Assembly (NCBI GenBank): GCA_029261275.1
Contig: JAJDBR010000106.1
Location: forward strand, 1-40,342
Length of the DNA stretch: 40,342 nucleotides
Reading direction: 5' to 3'
Source of the DNA: Nitrospirales bacterium
Lineage (GTDB): Bacteria; Nitrospirota; Nitrospiria; Nitrospirales; UBA8639
Made by a program: the position numbers and the translations under genes. Every line of letters begins with the position of its first letter. The first letter of the stretch is position 1. Positions 18,631 to 28,198 of the stretch are shown one piece after another. The notes beneath the pieces were generated by a model, which was not told the origin of the DNA, did no database searches, and saw only the letters and a list, made by a program, of their open reading frames with translations.

Positions 18631-19758
18631 ATGAACTATCGGGCCATGTATCATTGCTTTCTACTCCTCATCATTGGAGTCATCGGAGGAGGAATCAGTG
18701 ACCTTTATTGCACCAACCTCCAGGCGCAAACTCGGCTCTCATATAAAAACCATCCTGATTCATTTCTCCATCGTACGTCGGATCAATCACTCAGCGCGGA
18801 AGAGCGTAAGACCATCGCCGTCTTTGAAAAAGCCGCCAAATCAGTGGCCTACATCACGAACTCTGCTGTTCGACGCGACTTGTGGTCTCTGAATACGTTT
18901 GAAGTGCCTCAGGGCTCAGGGTCAGGATTTATCTGGAACACCCAAGGACACATCGTCACCAACTTTCACGTGGTGTATGGGGCGGATTCTATTCAAGTCG
19001 TCTTAGACGACCAATCCACACATGATGCGCGAGTGATCGGCGTAGATCCCGATCATGACTTAGCCGTCCTACAAATCAACGCAACAAACAAACAACTCCA
19101 TCCACTCGCCGTAGGCAATTCGCAAAACCTTCGCGTCGGCCAGCATGTCCTGGCTATTGGCAATCCGTTTGGGTTGGATCATACACTGACGACAGGAGTG
19201 GTCAGCGCCTTAGGTCGGTCTATTAAATCTATCAATGACCGAACCATTGAAGGGGCCATTCAAACGGATGCCGCCATCAATCCTGGCAATTCCGGAGGCC
19301 CACTTTTAAATAGTTCAGGAAAATTGATTGGCGTCAATACACAAATCATGAGCCCGAGTGGAGGCTTTGCAGGGGTTGGCTTTGCGGTGCCTGTCGGTAT
19401 CGTCAAACGTATCGTGCCTCAACTTATTCAATATGGAAAAGTCATCCGACCTGGATTAGGCATTTCGCTCATCCCCGATTCCATTGCCAGTCGATGGGGA
19501 ATCAACGGAATCGTCATTGCCCGAATTCAACCGGGCAGCGTGGCAGCAAAAGCCGGATTGAAAAGTCTTGAGGAGCTTCGCTCGGGAAAAATTCGCTTAG
19601 GAGACATCATAATCTCAATAGACGGCGACTCAGTTCAAAATTTTGATGACCTAGCGACCATCCTAGACCGACACAATATTGGGGATTCGATTCAATTAGG
19701 CTTACGCAGAAATAACAAAGAACGCACAATACGCATTAACCTTCAAGCCGTCCAATAA
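18631..19758 (+). CDS. Deg/HtrA-type serine protease with one PDZ domain
   Basis: 375 residues. An N-terminal hydrophobic segment (about 8-22) acts as signal peptide or anchor, placing the enzyme in the periplasm. The trypsin-like domain has the full triad: H113 (TNFHVV), D143 (DPDHDLAVL) and S221 (NPGNSGGPL). One PDZ domain follows (about 270-370, with GSVAAKAGLKSLEELRSGKI and RLGDIIISIDG). One PDZ rather than two places it nearer to DegS or the plant Deg1 type than to DegP. It would degrade misfolded envelope proteins or act as a stress-signal protease. No sigmaE partner genes lie nearby, so the exact subtype is open. Confidence 0.93.
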   Translation: MNYRAMYHCFLLLIIGVIGGGISDLYCTNLQAQTRLSYKNHPDSFLHRTSDQSLSAEERKTIAVFEKAAKSVAYITNSAVRRDLWSLNTFEVPQGSGSGFIWNTQGHIVTNFHVVYGADSIQVVLDDQSTHDARVIGVDPDHDLAVLQINATNKQLHPLAVGNSQNLRVGQHVLAIGNPFGLDHTLTTGVVSALGRSIKSINDRTIEGAIQTDAAINPGNSGGPLLNSSGKLIGVNTQIMSPSGGFAGVGFAVPVGIVKRIVPQLIQYGKVIRPGLGISLIPDSIASRWGINGIVIARIQPGSVAAKAGLKSLEELRSGKIRLGDIIISIDGDSVQNFDDLATILDRHNIGDSIQLGLRRNNKERTIRINLQAVQ

Positions 19759-19946
19759 CCGTCTTCTGTTCGTCGCCTCTTCAGCTCAACCGTATTAGGG
19801 AAAATCTTATGCCACGGAATGGAAACCAATCCCCCCCCCTACCCATTGGTCCAAGTACCGCAGGCCTGTGAAGCAATAGCCCTCCAGAAGAAAAATTGCC
19901 ATTTACTCCGATTGAGCAAACCTGACTTAGAACCGGTTTTCTGTAC

Positions 19947-20016
19947 ATGGGGTTTTACGGGGTAGCCCCATCTATGGGGCAACCACTTACCAAAAACTCC
20001 AATTTTAGTTTGGTAA
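19947..20016 (+). promoter_or_regulatory. Structured leader upstream of the HDOD-GGDEF gene
   Basis: CCCCA at 19966-19970 can pair with TGGGG upstream (19948-19952) or, extended to GCCCCA, with TGGGGC downstream (19975-19980, four-base loop). The two hairpins exclude each other. A third hairpin follows: TTACCAAA (19987-19994) with TTTGGTAA (20009-20016). The rest of 19759-20153 has no gene; it also holds a run of nine C flanked by ACCAAT/ATTGGT (19825-19850). I do not recognise a known riboswitch consensus. Confidence 0.4.
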
Positions 20017-20153
20017 ATTTATGAACACGACTCCCTTTTAAATGATATTTCGAGAATTCATATCAGAGTCCTTTAGATTGGCGTAGAAAGGGACGATAGA
20101 ATACAACAAAGCTTTTCTCGATTCATCATGGAATAGGTTGGATTCTGTCCGTT

Positions 20154-21704
20154 ATGACCGAACACATTTCACCAGAACTCGAACGACAGCTCAAAACGTG
20201 CCGGGGCCTCCCGAGCCCTCCGACCTACGCTCTCAAAATCATTGAATTGGTGAATGATCCAGAATTAGATATCCGTCAAGCAGTGAAGGTGTTTTCTCTT
20301 GACCCGGTCATTGTGAGTAAAATTCTTCGAATCGCCAACTCACCGCTCTATGCCAGTCAACGAAATGTCGACACCTTACAAATGGCAATTCTCGTTCTGG
20401 GCCTCAATGCCACGATTTCTCTGGCACTCTCGTTTTCCTTAGTCAACGGCCTTCGCCACAATCAGCATGATGCAGGCCTCAATCATCCCCTCTATTGGAA
20501 ACGGACGGGACTCGCGGCTGCTGCAAGCCGGGTTCTCGGGATCTATAGTGAATTGCCATGCCTAGAAGAACTCTTTATTACCGCTCTTTTACAGGACATT
20601 GGCATGTTGGCTTTAGACCGTCTCTGTCCTGATCTGTATGGTGAGTCCACGCTTAATCAGCATCAGCATACCCATGTGATCAATCACGAGCGTCAGAAAT
20701 TGGGGTGTAGTCATGCGACCGTCGGAGGCTGGCTCTTGGCCCAATGGCGTCTCCCTGACCGGTTACATATGGCCGTCACTTATAGTGAAGACCCTTTGCA
20801 AGGGTCATCTGATGATAAACAAGCAACGTTTGTGCGGTGTGTGGCTGGGGCCGGGGCTCTGGCCGATTTCTTGCTCAATGAAGGTCAAGACAATACCTTA
20901 CGAAACACCATGGAAAAGTTAGAGACCTGGCTAGGAATCTCTCGTGAGCACCTGCCAAACCTTCTCGAAGAGATGCAACCCGTGCTGACTGAGGTAGACA
21001 ATCTCTTTGATATGAATATAAGCCAAGCGGTGCATCCAGAGGACCTCATCGAAATGGCACGTGAAAGCCAGTTGCTCACCAACCTACATATTTGTCAGGA
21101 AGTGGAGAAATTAAAAGAAGGCACGATGAATCTCGAAACCCAATACGAACAATTACAAAATTCAGCTCAACGAGATGAACTGACTAAATTGTATAATCGA
21201 AGTTTTCTCGACCAATATTTGGAGAAAATATTCAAACAATCGTTACGAGATAGGAGCACGTTTACGCTTGGATTTTTAGACCTGGATCATTTCAAGCAGG
21301 TGAACGATACCCATGGTCATTCTGTGGGTGATCAAGTCCTCAAGGCTGCGGCTGATATCCTACAAGCACAGATCAGGGGCAGTGATGTGGTCGGTCGATA
21401 CGGAGGGGAAGAATTTCTCATTGTGTTACCTGAGACCCCACCAGCCGGCGCACAGGAAGTCTTTTGCCGCATCCTGGAAACCTTTCGGCAAACACGCCAC
21501 CCTATTTCTTCCGGCCAGCAAATCGGGGTAACCGCCTCCATTGGAATCGCCACGCATTCTCCAGAACAGCCGTACTCTACTATTGGTCAACTGATTGATG
21601 CCGCCGATCAGGCCTTATACCAAGTCAAACATCATGGGCGAAATAATTTCAAGATGTGTGAGGAAAGACCAACAAGCGTCATGAGTCAAACATCACCCCA
21701 ATAG
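20154..21704 (+). CDS. HDOD-GGDEF signalling protein (diguanylate cyclase)
   Basis: 516 residues. The N-terminal HDOD domain (about 10-215) shows LPSPPTYALKIIELVNDPEL, DPVIVSKILRIANSPLYAS and ALLQDIGMLALDRL; HDOD domains bind partners rather than hydrolyse nucleotides. A helical stretch leads to a GGDEF domain (about 330-500): DELTKLYNRSFLDQYL, LDLDHFKQVNDTHGHSVGD and the active-site loop GRYGGEEFLIVLPE. GGEEF is a catalytically competent variant. An RxxD inhibitory site (RGSD) sits five residues before it, so product feedback is expected. No ribosome binding site is visible before the ATG. The gene has its own leader with potential RNA switches. Confidence 0.92.
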   Translation: MTEHISPELERQLKTCRGLPSPPTYALKIIELVNDPELDIRQAVKVFSLDPVIVSKILRIANSPLYASQRNVDTLQMAILVLGLNATISLALSFSLVNGLRHNQHDAGLNHPLYWKRTGLAAAASRVLGIYSELPCLEELFITALLQDIGMLALDRLCPDLYGESTLNQHQHTHVINHERQKLGCSHATVGGWLLAQWRLPDRLHMAVTYSEDPLQGSSDDKQATFVRCVAGAGALADFLLNEGQDNTLRNTMEKLETWLGISREHLPNLLEEMQPVLTEVDNLFDMNISQAVHPEDLIEMARESQLLTNLHICQEVEKLKEGTMNLETQYEQLQNSAQRDELTKLYNRSFLDQYLEKIFKQSLRDRSTFTLGFLDLDHFKQVNDTHGHSVGDQVLKAAADILQAQIRGSDVVGRYGGEEFLIVLPETPPAGAQEVFCRILETFRQTRHPISSGQQIGVTASIGIATHSPEQPYSTIGQLIDAADQALYQVKHHGRNNFKMCEERPTSVMSQTSPQ

Positions 21705-21894
21705 GGATAATGTCTCCCAGGGATTCCCCCCCGTACTTTAAGCCGAAAAAGTCCCCCCAACTCACCATTAGCTGGTTGGCAAACCAGGCTGACGCTCTTA
21801 TCAAAAGGCCGACCTTATCTAATCCCAACGAGATAGGCCATCCGCCATAGGCCTGCGTCAGCACGATCTAATATGGCTGACCTGGGTGGTAGGA

Positions 21895-22069
21895 GTTTTG
21901 GGTCCTTGTGCTTCCTCCCAAAGGTTTCGCTCTTCGAGACGAACCAAACAATAAGATGCGCTCTTTGAGACGCACCATGCCAAAGCTCGTCTGGCCTAGC
22001 GACACCCGGCACCTCATGAAAAAGAAAGGAAGGGTAAGATCGATGTCCGATACCGACTGTCGAGCAAGA
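21895..22069 (-). repeat. 175-bp repeat, copy A
   Basis: Shares an estimated 70 percent of bases by eye with copy B at 23410-23585 in the same orientation. Both contain GGTTTCG...GACGAACC and AAGCTCGTCTGGCC blocks. It begins 31 bases after the stop of the minus-strand DUF2934 gene. Read on the minus strand it folds into several small hairpins. The copies differ by an indel that would shift any frame, so it is not coding. The rest of 21705-22100 has no gene; a hairpin TGGTTGGCAAACCA lies near 21775. Confidence 0.7.
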
Positions 22070-22100
22070 ATTCGCCCTTGCAGGACATCACCCACTCACC

Positions 22101-22448
22101 TTATGACCTTTCAAGCATTTCCTTGGGTAGGATCTGCCGTTCAGCTTCCAGCCAATCTTCGAAATCGTGTCCGTGTTCTTGCCCTCGTTGTACATAGAGT
22201 TCATACGCCCTCGCGGCAATTCGGGCACCAAGATCTTCATAATACCTATGTTGAGATTCCGCTTGTGTTCGTGCAGGCGCACGATCTTTTTTGGGGTGGA
22301 TCGATTTCAATGAACTCTTTCGTCTCGGAACTGCTTTGAACTTAGAAGAAATTTTTTCGGCATCAGACGTTTTTTTAGGGTTTTTAGAGGGTGTTTTTTT
22401 AAGGCTTTTCGTTGGTGTTTTCTTAAGCTTTTTAGGTGGCTTTTCCAT
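22101..22448 (-). CDS. DUF2934 protein with histone-like basic tail
   Basis: 115 residues. The C-terminal 45 carry the DUF2934 pattern: IAARAYELYVQRGQEHGHDF followed by EDWLEAERQIL. The N-terminal 55 are lysine-, proline- and threonine-rich with near-repeats (KKTPTKSLKKTPSKNPKKT), like histone H1 tails, and should bind nucleic acid. DUF2934 proteins are common in Nitrospira and related soil or water bacteria; their role is not known. AGGAG about seven bases before the ATG supports the start. A repeat element (copy A) begins just behind its stop. It stands alone in a gene-poor stretch. Confidence 0.85.
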   Translation of the reverse strand: MEKPPKKLKKTPTKSLKKTPSKNPKKTSDAEKISSKFKAVPRRKSSLKSIHPKKDRAPARTQAESQHRYYEDLGARIAARAYELYVQRGQEHGHDFEDWLEAERQILPKEMLERS

Positions 22449-22572
22449 GTTTTTTCTCCTATTACCAAAAGGGTTGGGGAGGAAGCTGAACTTCCTCTGA
22501 TTTTACTGACGCATTAGCCAAACCACAATTCATGGGATAGATGCCTGAGACGTACGAGTCGACCTTCCTTAA

Positions 22573-22807
22573 CTACCTGTGGTCATCGTCTCCCGTAGGC
22601 TGAAGTTTCGTGATAGTCGTTACCACAAGGGGAGAGCCCGTCATCGTTTTCCCAAACACAGGTTCTTTCGTCGCGTGTACCTCTTGTCCAAGAATTTATT
22701 GGATGGGCTCAAGATTGTTTAGACAGGATTGGTTCTTTGTTCACCGAAACGGGTTTCCCATCCACTCCCGCGGCCGTCACCGTATATTTCACACATACGA
22801 TATTCAT
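22573..22807 (-). pseudogene. Possible remnant of a small protein gene
   Basis: On the minus strand two protein-like blocks in different frames follow each other. The first reads VKYTVTAAGVDGKPVSVNKE and then meets a TGA at 22711-22709. The second, read in another frame, contains EVHATKEPVFGKTMTGSPLV and ends at TAG at 22575-22573. The composition looks like a secreted beta-rich protein broken by at least one frameshift. The family is not recognised. The remainder of 22449-23160 shows no intact gene. Confidence 0.25.
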
Positions 22808-23166
22808 CTTATTCGTGTCCTCTTCTCTTCGTTGCCGTTCTTCATAATTTTACGAAGCCGTTGCAAGATATTGCGGCAGGTGAGGGTGGGACGGGTTATG
22901 CATGATCTTTTTCATTACTGAGTCGATGGGTGATGATACTAGGGCAAGAGTCGGTACCATCGAGCGGGCACTGAGATTTCACCAGTACAGTCGATTCTAA
23001 TTTGAAAAAGGGATAAAAGCTAGGCGGTCATTGGTCAGCGCGGAGTAGAAGAGCCCGGAGTATTATTGCGAAGAGATACCCACTGATTTTTTCAAATTAT
23101 TTGGGGACTTCTCCAGCAATTAAACGCTTTCCTGCCTGGTCTAGAGCTCAAGAGTCCTCCTTCTAT

Positions 23167-23211
23167 CTCCCAACAAGCTAACATTGTGTTGAAGTGGGAG
23201 GGATTTTTTTT
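23167..23211 (+). terminator. Intrinsic terminator without an obvious gene
   Basis: CTCCCA (23167-23172) pairs with TGGGAG (23195-23200); CAACA and TGTTG extend the stem inside with an asymmetric bulge. GGA and then eight T follow. It faces the plus strand, where no gene lies for about 1.4 kb upstream. Confidence 0.6.
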
Positions 23212-23409
23212 CCAGTTTTCTCCAGTCTAGATTGACCGCCAATATTTTTCTGTTGACCCACTCTTTGAATCCCTCCTTCCGAAAGCATCAGGAGAGCCAT
23301 AGGAAAGGGCTTTCTATGACGGCTGGTCCTGTTTGAGAGTAGCCAGTTGGGCCACCCTATTTTATTGAAACCCTTGCTTCATGTCTTAAGGCCAGACTGG
23401 GCATGAATG

Positions 23410-23585
23410 GTTTTGGGTCCTTGCGCCGCCTCATAAAGGTTTCGCACAAAGAGACGAACCAAACGATAGGATGTGCCCTTTGCGACGTACCACATCACAA
23501 GCTCGTCTGGCCGGCTGAAATCCGGCAACTCATGGAAAAGAAAGGAAGGATAAAGTGAATGCCCGATGACGAATATCGATCAAGA
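23410..23585 (-). repeat. 175-bp repeat, copy B
   Basis: Second copy of the element at 21895-22069, same orientation, starting 15 bases after the clpB stop. On the minus strand a GCCGG/CCGGC hairpin and the GGTTCG...CGAAACC stem are visible. Placement right behind a minus-strand gene is the same as for copy A. Confidence 0.7.
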
Positions 23586-23600
23586 TGGAGAAGATATTGT

Positions 23601-26201
23601 TTACGTTTCTACTTTTTCTTGGGCCGTCAACACCAACTTGCCGTCGACAAGACCCCCCACAATATGTTGGCCATCCATGGCCTTGCCCTGGATGATCAGT
23701 TTGGAGAGCGGGGTTTCAATGTCTTGTTGGATGAGGCGTTTTAATGGGCGTGCACCATAGGTATGGTCATAGCCTCGTGCTGCCAGGTCGGCCACGGCCG
23801 AAGGCGAAAGCTCAAGAGTCAATTGCCGATCCGCTAATCTAGCCCGCAATCGTTGCAATTGAATTTCGACAATTGGCCCCAGTTCCACCTGTGTTAACGA
23901 ATGAAAGACCACCACTTCATCTACGCGGTTAAGGAATTCTGGTCGAAAATATTGTTGGATTTCTTTAAGAACTAACGCACGAATTCCTTCGTATTCCATG
24001 TTTCGTTGCTGGGCATCAAGAATGTCTTGACTGCCCAGGTTGGAGGTCATAATGAGGACAGTGTTTTTAAAATCAACTGTTCGGCCTTGTGAATCGGTTA
24101 AGCGGCCATCATCTAAAATTTGAAGTAAGACATTAAATATATCACTATGGGCTTTTTCCACCTCATCAAACAAGATGACAGAGAAGGGTTTCCGCCTCAC
24201 AGCCTCCGTCAGTTGCCCGCCTTCTTCATAGCCCACATACCCCGGAGGGGCACCGATCAATCGCGCGACCGTATGTTTTTCCATGTATTCTGACATGTCG
24301 ATCCGAACCATATTGGCCTCATCGTCAAAAAGGGTATGAGACAATGCCCGCGCCAATTCGGTTTTACCAACACCTGTAGGCCCTAGGAATAAGAACGATC
24401 CAATGGGGCGATTGGGATCTTTGATGCCTGATCGTGCCCGCAACACGGCGTCTGCCACGGCCCGCACGGCCTCATCTTGTCCGATCACCCGTTGGTGTAA
24501 GTGTTCATCCAAATGGAGAAGTTTTTCCACTTCCCCTTGCATCAGCCGGCTTAAGGGAATACCTGTCCAGCGACTCACGACTTCCGCAATATCTTCTTCA
24601 TCGACTTCTTCTTTCAGGAGTCGGCTGGTCACTTGTTGGTTGGCCAATCGTTCCTCCTCTTCTTTCATGTCTTTTTCCAGCTTCGGGAGCGTGCCATAGC
24701 GCAACTCCGCCACGCGATTCAAATCATATTGTCGCTCCGCCTGTTCGATTTCTTGCTTCACTCCTTCGGTTTCTTGTCGAATTTGTTGTAATTTTCCGAC
24801 TGACGACTTCTCCGCGTCCCACTGAGTGTTCAATTCCTGTATGACGGCCTTTTTGTTTTGCAGCTCTTGCTCTAAGTTGATGAGCCGTGTTTGGCTGGCT
24901 GAATCCGTTTCCTTTTTTAAAGCTTCCCTTTCAATTTCCAGTTGCAACACTTTTCTGGATATCTCATCCATTTCGGCTGGCATACTGTCGATTTCCGTTC
25001 GCAACCTGGCTGCCGATTCATCAATCAAGTCTATGGCCTTATCCGGCAAAAATCGATCTCCGATATACCGATGAGACAGACGTGCCGCGGCCACGAGCGC
25101 CGAGTCCTTAATCCGCACACCATGATGCACTTCATAGCGTTCTCTCAGACCACGTAAAATGGAAATCGTATCCTCCACTGACGGTTGGTCAACCACAACC
25201 GGTTGAAACCGCCGCTCTAAGGCTGCGTCTTTTTCAATATGTTTTCGATATTCATCAAGGGTCGTGGCGCCAATCAAATGCAAGTCTCCACGGGCCAACA
25301 TCGGCTTTAAGAGATTGGCTGCATCCATCGCGCCTTCTGCGGCACCCGCCCCCACCACAGTGTGCAATTCATCGATAAACAACAGAATTTGTCCTTGCGA
25401 GGACTGCACTTCTTTCAAGACAGCTTTCAGCCGTTCTTCAAATTCTCCCCGGAATTTGGCTCCGGCGACCAATGCCCCCATATCCAGCACCACAAGCCGT
25501 TTATGTTTGAGTCCTTCGGGGACATCGCCCTTGATGATACGCTGAGCCAATCCTTCAACAATGGCCGTTTTTCCAACTCCGGGTTCTCCGATGAGCACCG
25601 GATTATTCTTTGTGCGTCTCGATAAAATTTGAATGACGCGTCGAATTTCTTCGTCTCGGCCGATGACCGGATCCAGCTTTCCCTGACTGGCAAATCGCGT
25701 CAGATCCCGACCATATTTCTCCAATGATTGGTACGTCCCTTCAGGGTCTTGGCTCGTTACCCGCTGATTGCCCCGCACATGCTGCAGGCCAGCTAATACT
25801 TTATCTCGCTGTAACCCTAGGCCTTGAAACACACCCCCTTCTTCGACCATCGCCAACAAGACATGCTCGACACTCAGGTACTCGTCGTGCAACTTTTCCA
25901 TCTCTGTTTCAGCCTTATTTAAAACTTGCCCCAAACGTGGGGTCAGATGCACTTGGCCAGGAGCGGAACCACTGACTTGGACTTGGGGGATTTTATTCAG
26001 CACTTGTTCGGCGGCATTGCTGACTGATTTGGGAGACACGCCCGCTTGTTCCAGAATGGGTATCGAGGAGCCATCAGCCTGTTCCAATAAGGCAACCAAC
26101 AGATGTTCGACGTCAATGCCTTGATGATTGCGACGCATCGCCAAACCGGAGGCGGTTTGTAAGGCTTCCTGTAATTTGATCGTCATTTCATTGGGATTCA
26201 T
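23601..26201 (-). CDS. clpB: ATP-dependent disaggregase ClpB
   Basis: 866 residues, the usual ClpB length. The protein has an N-terminal Clp-N double repeat (about 1-145). The first AAA+ domain follows, with Walker A GEPGVGKT, Walker B LLFIDELH and pore loop [14 protein letters not shown] long ClpB-type coiled-coil middle domain comes next (about 395-525). The second AAA+ domain has Walker A GPTGVGKT, pore loop [13 protein letters not shown] and Walker [12 protein letters not shown]. The middle domain separates it from ClpA and ClpC. With DnaK it pulls proteins out of aggregates after heat stress. A TTG lies directly before the ATG; the ATG at 26201 with GAGGGGAG upstream is preferred. A repeat element follows the stop. 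Confidence 0.97.
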   Translation of the reverse strand: MNPNEMTIKLQEALQTASGLAMRRNHQGIDVEHLLVALLEQADGSSIPILEQAGVSPKSVSNAAEQVLNKIPQVQVSGSAPGQVHLTPRLGQVLNKAETEMEKLHDEYLSVEHVLLAMVEEGGVFQGLGLQRDKVLAGLQHVRGNQRVTSQDPEGTYQSLEKYGRDLTRFASQGKLDPVIGRDEEIRRVIQILSRRTKNNPVLIGEPGVGKTAIVEGLAQRIIKGDVPEGLKHKRLVVLDMGALVAGAKFRGEFEERLKAVLKEVQSSQGQILLFIDELHTVVGAGAAEGAMDAANLLKPMLARGDLHLIGATTLDEYRKHIEKDAALERRFQPVVVDQPSVEDTISILRGLRERYEVHHGVRIKDSALVAAARLSHRYIGDRFLPDKAIDLIDESAARLRTEIDSMPAEMDEISRKVLQLEIEREALKKETDSASQTRLINLEQELQNKKAVIQELNTQWDAEKSSVGKLQQIRQETEGVKQEIEQAERQYDLNRVAELRYGTLPKLEKDMKEEEERLANQQVTSRLLKEEVDEEDIAEVVSRWTGIPLSRLMQGEVEKLLHLDEHLHQRVIGQDEAVRAVADAVLRARSGIKDPNRPIGSFLFLGPTGVGKTELARALSHTLFDDEANMVRIDMSEYMEKHTVARLIGAPPGYVGYEEGGQLTEAVRRKPFSVILFDEVEKAHSDIFNVLLQILDDGRLTDSQGRTVDFKNTVLIMTSNLGSQDILDAQQRNMEYEGIRALVLKEIQQYFRPEFLNRVDEVVVFHSLTQVELGPIVEIQLQRLRARLADRQLTLELSPSAVADLAARGYDHTYGARPLKRLIQQDIETPLSKLIIQGKAMDGQHIVGGLVDGKLVLTAQEKVET

Positions 26202-26256
26202 CAAGCATTCTCCCCTCTCATCAGTGGCTCAATATTCGTACCTACGTTCTAGGAAA

Positions 26257-26284
26257 AAGATAAGCATCGTTTGAGTGGATTCAA
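26257..26284 (-). promoter_or_regulatory. Possible promoter of clpB
   Basis: On the minus strand TTGAAT (26284-26279) and TATCTT (26262-26257) with a 16-base spacer, about 55 bases before the start codon. No CIRCE palindrome or clear heat-shock sigma consensus was seen. Confidence 0.35.
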
Positions 26285-26475
26285 CCCCTCCATAAATTTT
26301 TCCTTCTAAGGAACAGTGGGAAAAAAGAGTACCTTGGATATAGGGAAACAGAATAAACTAGTTGGGCTTAGCGTGTGTGTCTTCTGTCACCAACAAGAAG
26401 GCTTAAATGCCCATTCCCACCATGGAAAGGATTGTGGAGATGACAGAACGCCTCTGGTACAACCACGGCCAGCTT

Positions 26476-28131
26476 TCAATGCTTGAGCTGGCGTTGCTCC
26501 ACGATGGCTTGATAATGATGATGGACGCTCTCAGTGTGTTGACGATAAGACGATAGTAACCCTTCAGCAGTTTGTTTAACTGTTTCCCTTTTGGGGTATC
26601 CCAATCTTATCGCACATTTGGCGATCTCCTCAGTTTTAGAAGGCAGAAGATGTGTTTGGAGTTCATGAACCATTTGAATTTTATTTTCGAGATTTCTCAA
26701 AAATATATACGAGGCCTTGAGTTGTTTCATGGCCCCAATTTTTAATTTCCCAACTCGCATTAATTTCATCAAACTTTTCAGTGTCTGGCGATCACGAATG
26801 ATTGGATACCGATAGCCCCACCGCAGCTGGAGGCCTTGCACAATAAATTCAATTTCACGAATGCCACCGATTCCCAATTTGACATTGCGTTCGAGTTCTC
26901 CTCGACGAGTTATCTTGGAGACCATTTGCGCGCGAAGACCATGAATGGCGGTCAATACCTGAGGGGCCATTTCTCTTGTCCCATACACAAACTGGTTGAG
27001 CGTCTTAATGAAAGATTGCCCAATCCGAAGATCGCCGGCAATGGGCTTGGCTTTTAAAAACGCTAATCGTTCCCAGGTCCGTCCCCGCGATTCATAATAT
27101 TGACAGGCATCTTCCACGGAACAGGCCAAGGGACCCACTTGTCCTTCAGGACGCAATCGCATGTCCACTCGAAATAAGGCCCCCTCGGAAGTGGAGACGG
27201 ACAACACGTTCGTGAGTTCCCTCGCTACCGCATGGAAATAGTCTGTGCCTGAAAGAGCCTTCTGCCCTGTACCAGCATTCGTCATTTGTTGCGAATCCTG
27301 AAACACATAGATGAGATCCACATCCGAACTATAATTGAGTTCACAGCCACCCAGTTTTCCCATGGCCAGCACCGAAAAGCCTATTCGATGTTTCGCCTGC
27401 GTTGAGATTGGAGGACCCCAGTTTCCATGCTGACGCTGAAGGTCTTGATCAACCAGTTCATAGGCTGCTTGAATCACCGCTGCCGCCAAATCTGACAGCA
27501 CCGAATAGGTTTCAATGGGCGTGGCAATACCCAGAAGATCCCGAATGCCTAGACGAAGCATTTCCCGTCGTTTTACCCTTCGCAAGGCTTCGCACTTGAC
27601 CTCATAACTTTTCACGGCTGTCAACGCCGTGTGGACAGCTCCCTTCAGATGGGTACTCGTTTGTCGGCGAACGAGAACTCGATCATCTTCGATCCAATAC
27701 ACCAATAAGGGATCTCGGATCAAGGTCTGGGCCATCGACGGGCTGTTCCCAAATACGGTTCCGAGTACCTCAATAATATGGGGCACATTCGACAAATATT
27801 GAAACAGTTGCAGACGATGAATCCCCGAGTCCACATAACGTTCCCATTCATTCAAGGCCTGATCAGGATCGGCGGTCTGTGACACACTAGAAAGTAGGCT
27901 AGGCAGAATGTTCGCAAGAGCTTTGCGAGTATTGGGCTCCCCTGCCATGGCCTGAAGATTGTGGTCGGCTCGTTTCCAATCCTGAATGCCATAGGCTTGG
28001 AGCAGTCGAGCGACTTCGGTCGAAGCCAGGTCCTTCGCGAGTAAAATCGTTGTGGGATCAGGCAACTGAGGTCGCGTCACCTTTTTTCTGCCTCCTGATT
28101 TTTGGGAAAGGTGTTGAGTAGAAGATTTCAT
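26476..28131 (-). CDS. GlnE-like protein, adenylyl-removase (AR) type half
   Basis: 551 residues equal to one half of a normal GlnE. Motifs match the AR half of the E. coli enzyme: AMGKLGGCELNYSSDVDLIY with the metal-binding D270 and D272, then FRVDMRLRPEGQVGPL, and LGIGGIREIEFIVQGLQLRW. In GlnE the AR half removes AMP from glutamine synthetase by phosphorolysis when nitrogen is scarce. The AT-type half is encoded divergently 67 bases away, and glnA lies beyond it. The -10 element of its promoter is so close to the ATG (28131) that the leader would be about five bases; an in-frame TAA inside the -10 excludes an earlier start. Domain type is from motif comparison; activity is inferred. Confidence 0.85.
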   Translation of the reverse strand: MKSSTQHLSQKSGGRKKVTRPQLPDPTTILLAKDLASTEVARLLQAYGIQDWKRADHNLQAMAGEPNTRKALANILPSLLSSVSQTADPDQALNEWERYVDSGIHRLQLFQYLSNVPHIIEVLGTVFGNSPSMAQTLIRDPLLVYWIEDDRVLVRRQTSTHLKGAVHTALTAVKSYEVKCEALRRVKRREMLRLGIRDLLGIATPIETYSVLSDLAAAVIQAAYELVDQDLQRQHGNWGPPISTQAKHRIGFSVLAMGKLGGCELNYSSDVDLIYVFQDSQQMTNAGTGQKALSGTDYFHAVARELTNVLSVSTSEGALFRVDMRLRPEGQVGPLACSVEDACQYYESRGRTWERLAFLKAKPIAGDLRIGQSFIKTLNQFVYGTREMAPQVLTAIHGLRAQMVSKITRRGELERNVKLGIGGIREIEFIVQGLQLRWGYRYPIIRDRQTLKSLMKLMRVGKLKIGAMKQLKASYIFLRNLENKIQMVHELQTHLLPSKTEEIAKCAIRLGYPKRETVKQTAEGLLSSYRQHTESVHHHYQAIVEQRQLKH

Positions 28132-28142
28132 GAAGAAAAGAA

Positions 28143-28193
28143 ATTATACGAGACCGAACCACACCTTACAATGCTATGAAATTTGAGTATACT
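28143..28193. promoter_or_regulatory. Divergent promoter pair sharing one -35 element
   Basis: Minus strand: TTGTAA (28171-28166), 17 bases, perfect TATAAT (28148-28143). Plus strand: CTTACA (28165-28170), 17 bases, TATACT (28188-28193). The two -35 hexamers overlap by five bases, so only one polymerase should bind at a time. Transcription would begin about five bases before the AR gene and almost at the ATG of the AT gene. Confidence 0.65.
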
Positions 28194-28198
28194 CCACG

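Noticed and set aside
21815-22095. Minus-strand frames across repeat copy A
   Set aside because: The equivalent frame in copy B is shifted by an indel, so the similarity is at nucleotide level and not protein level.
22610-22921. 103-codon plus-strand frame
   Set aside because: The opposite strand shows more protein-like debris, and this frame has no ribosome binding site or known domain.
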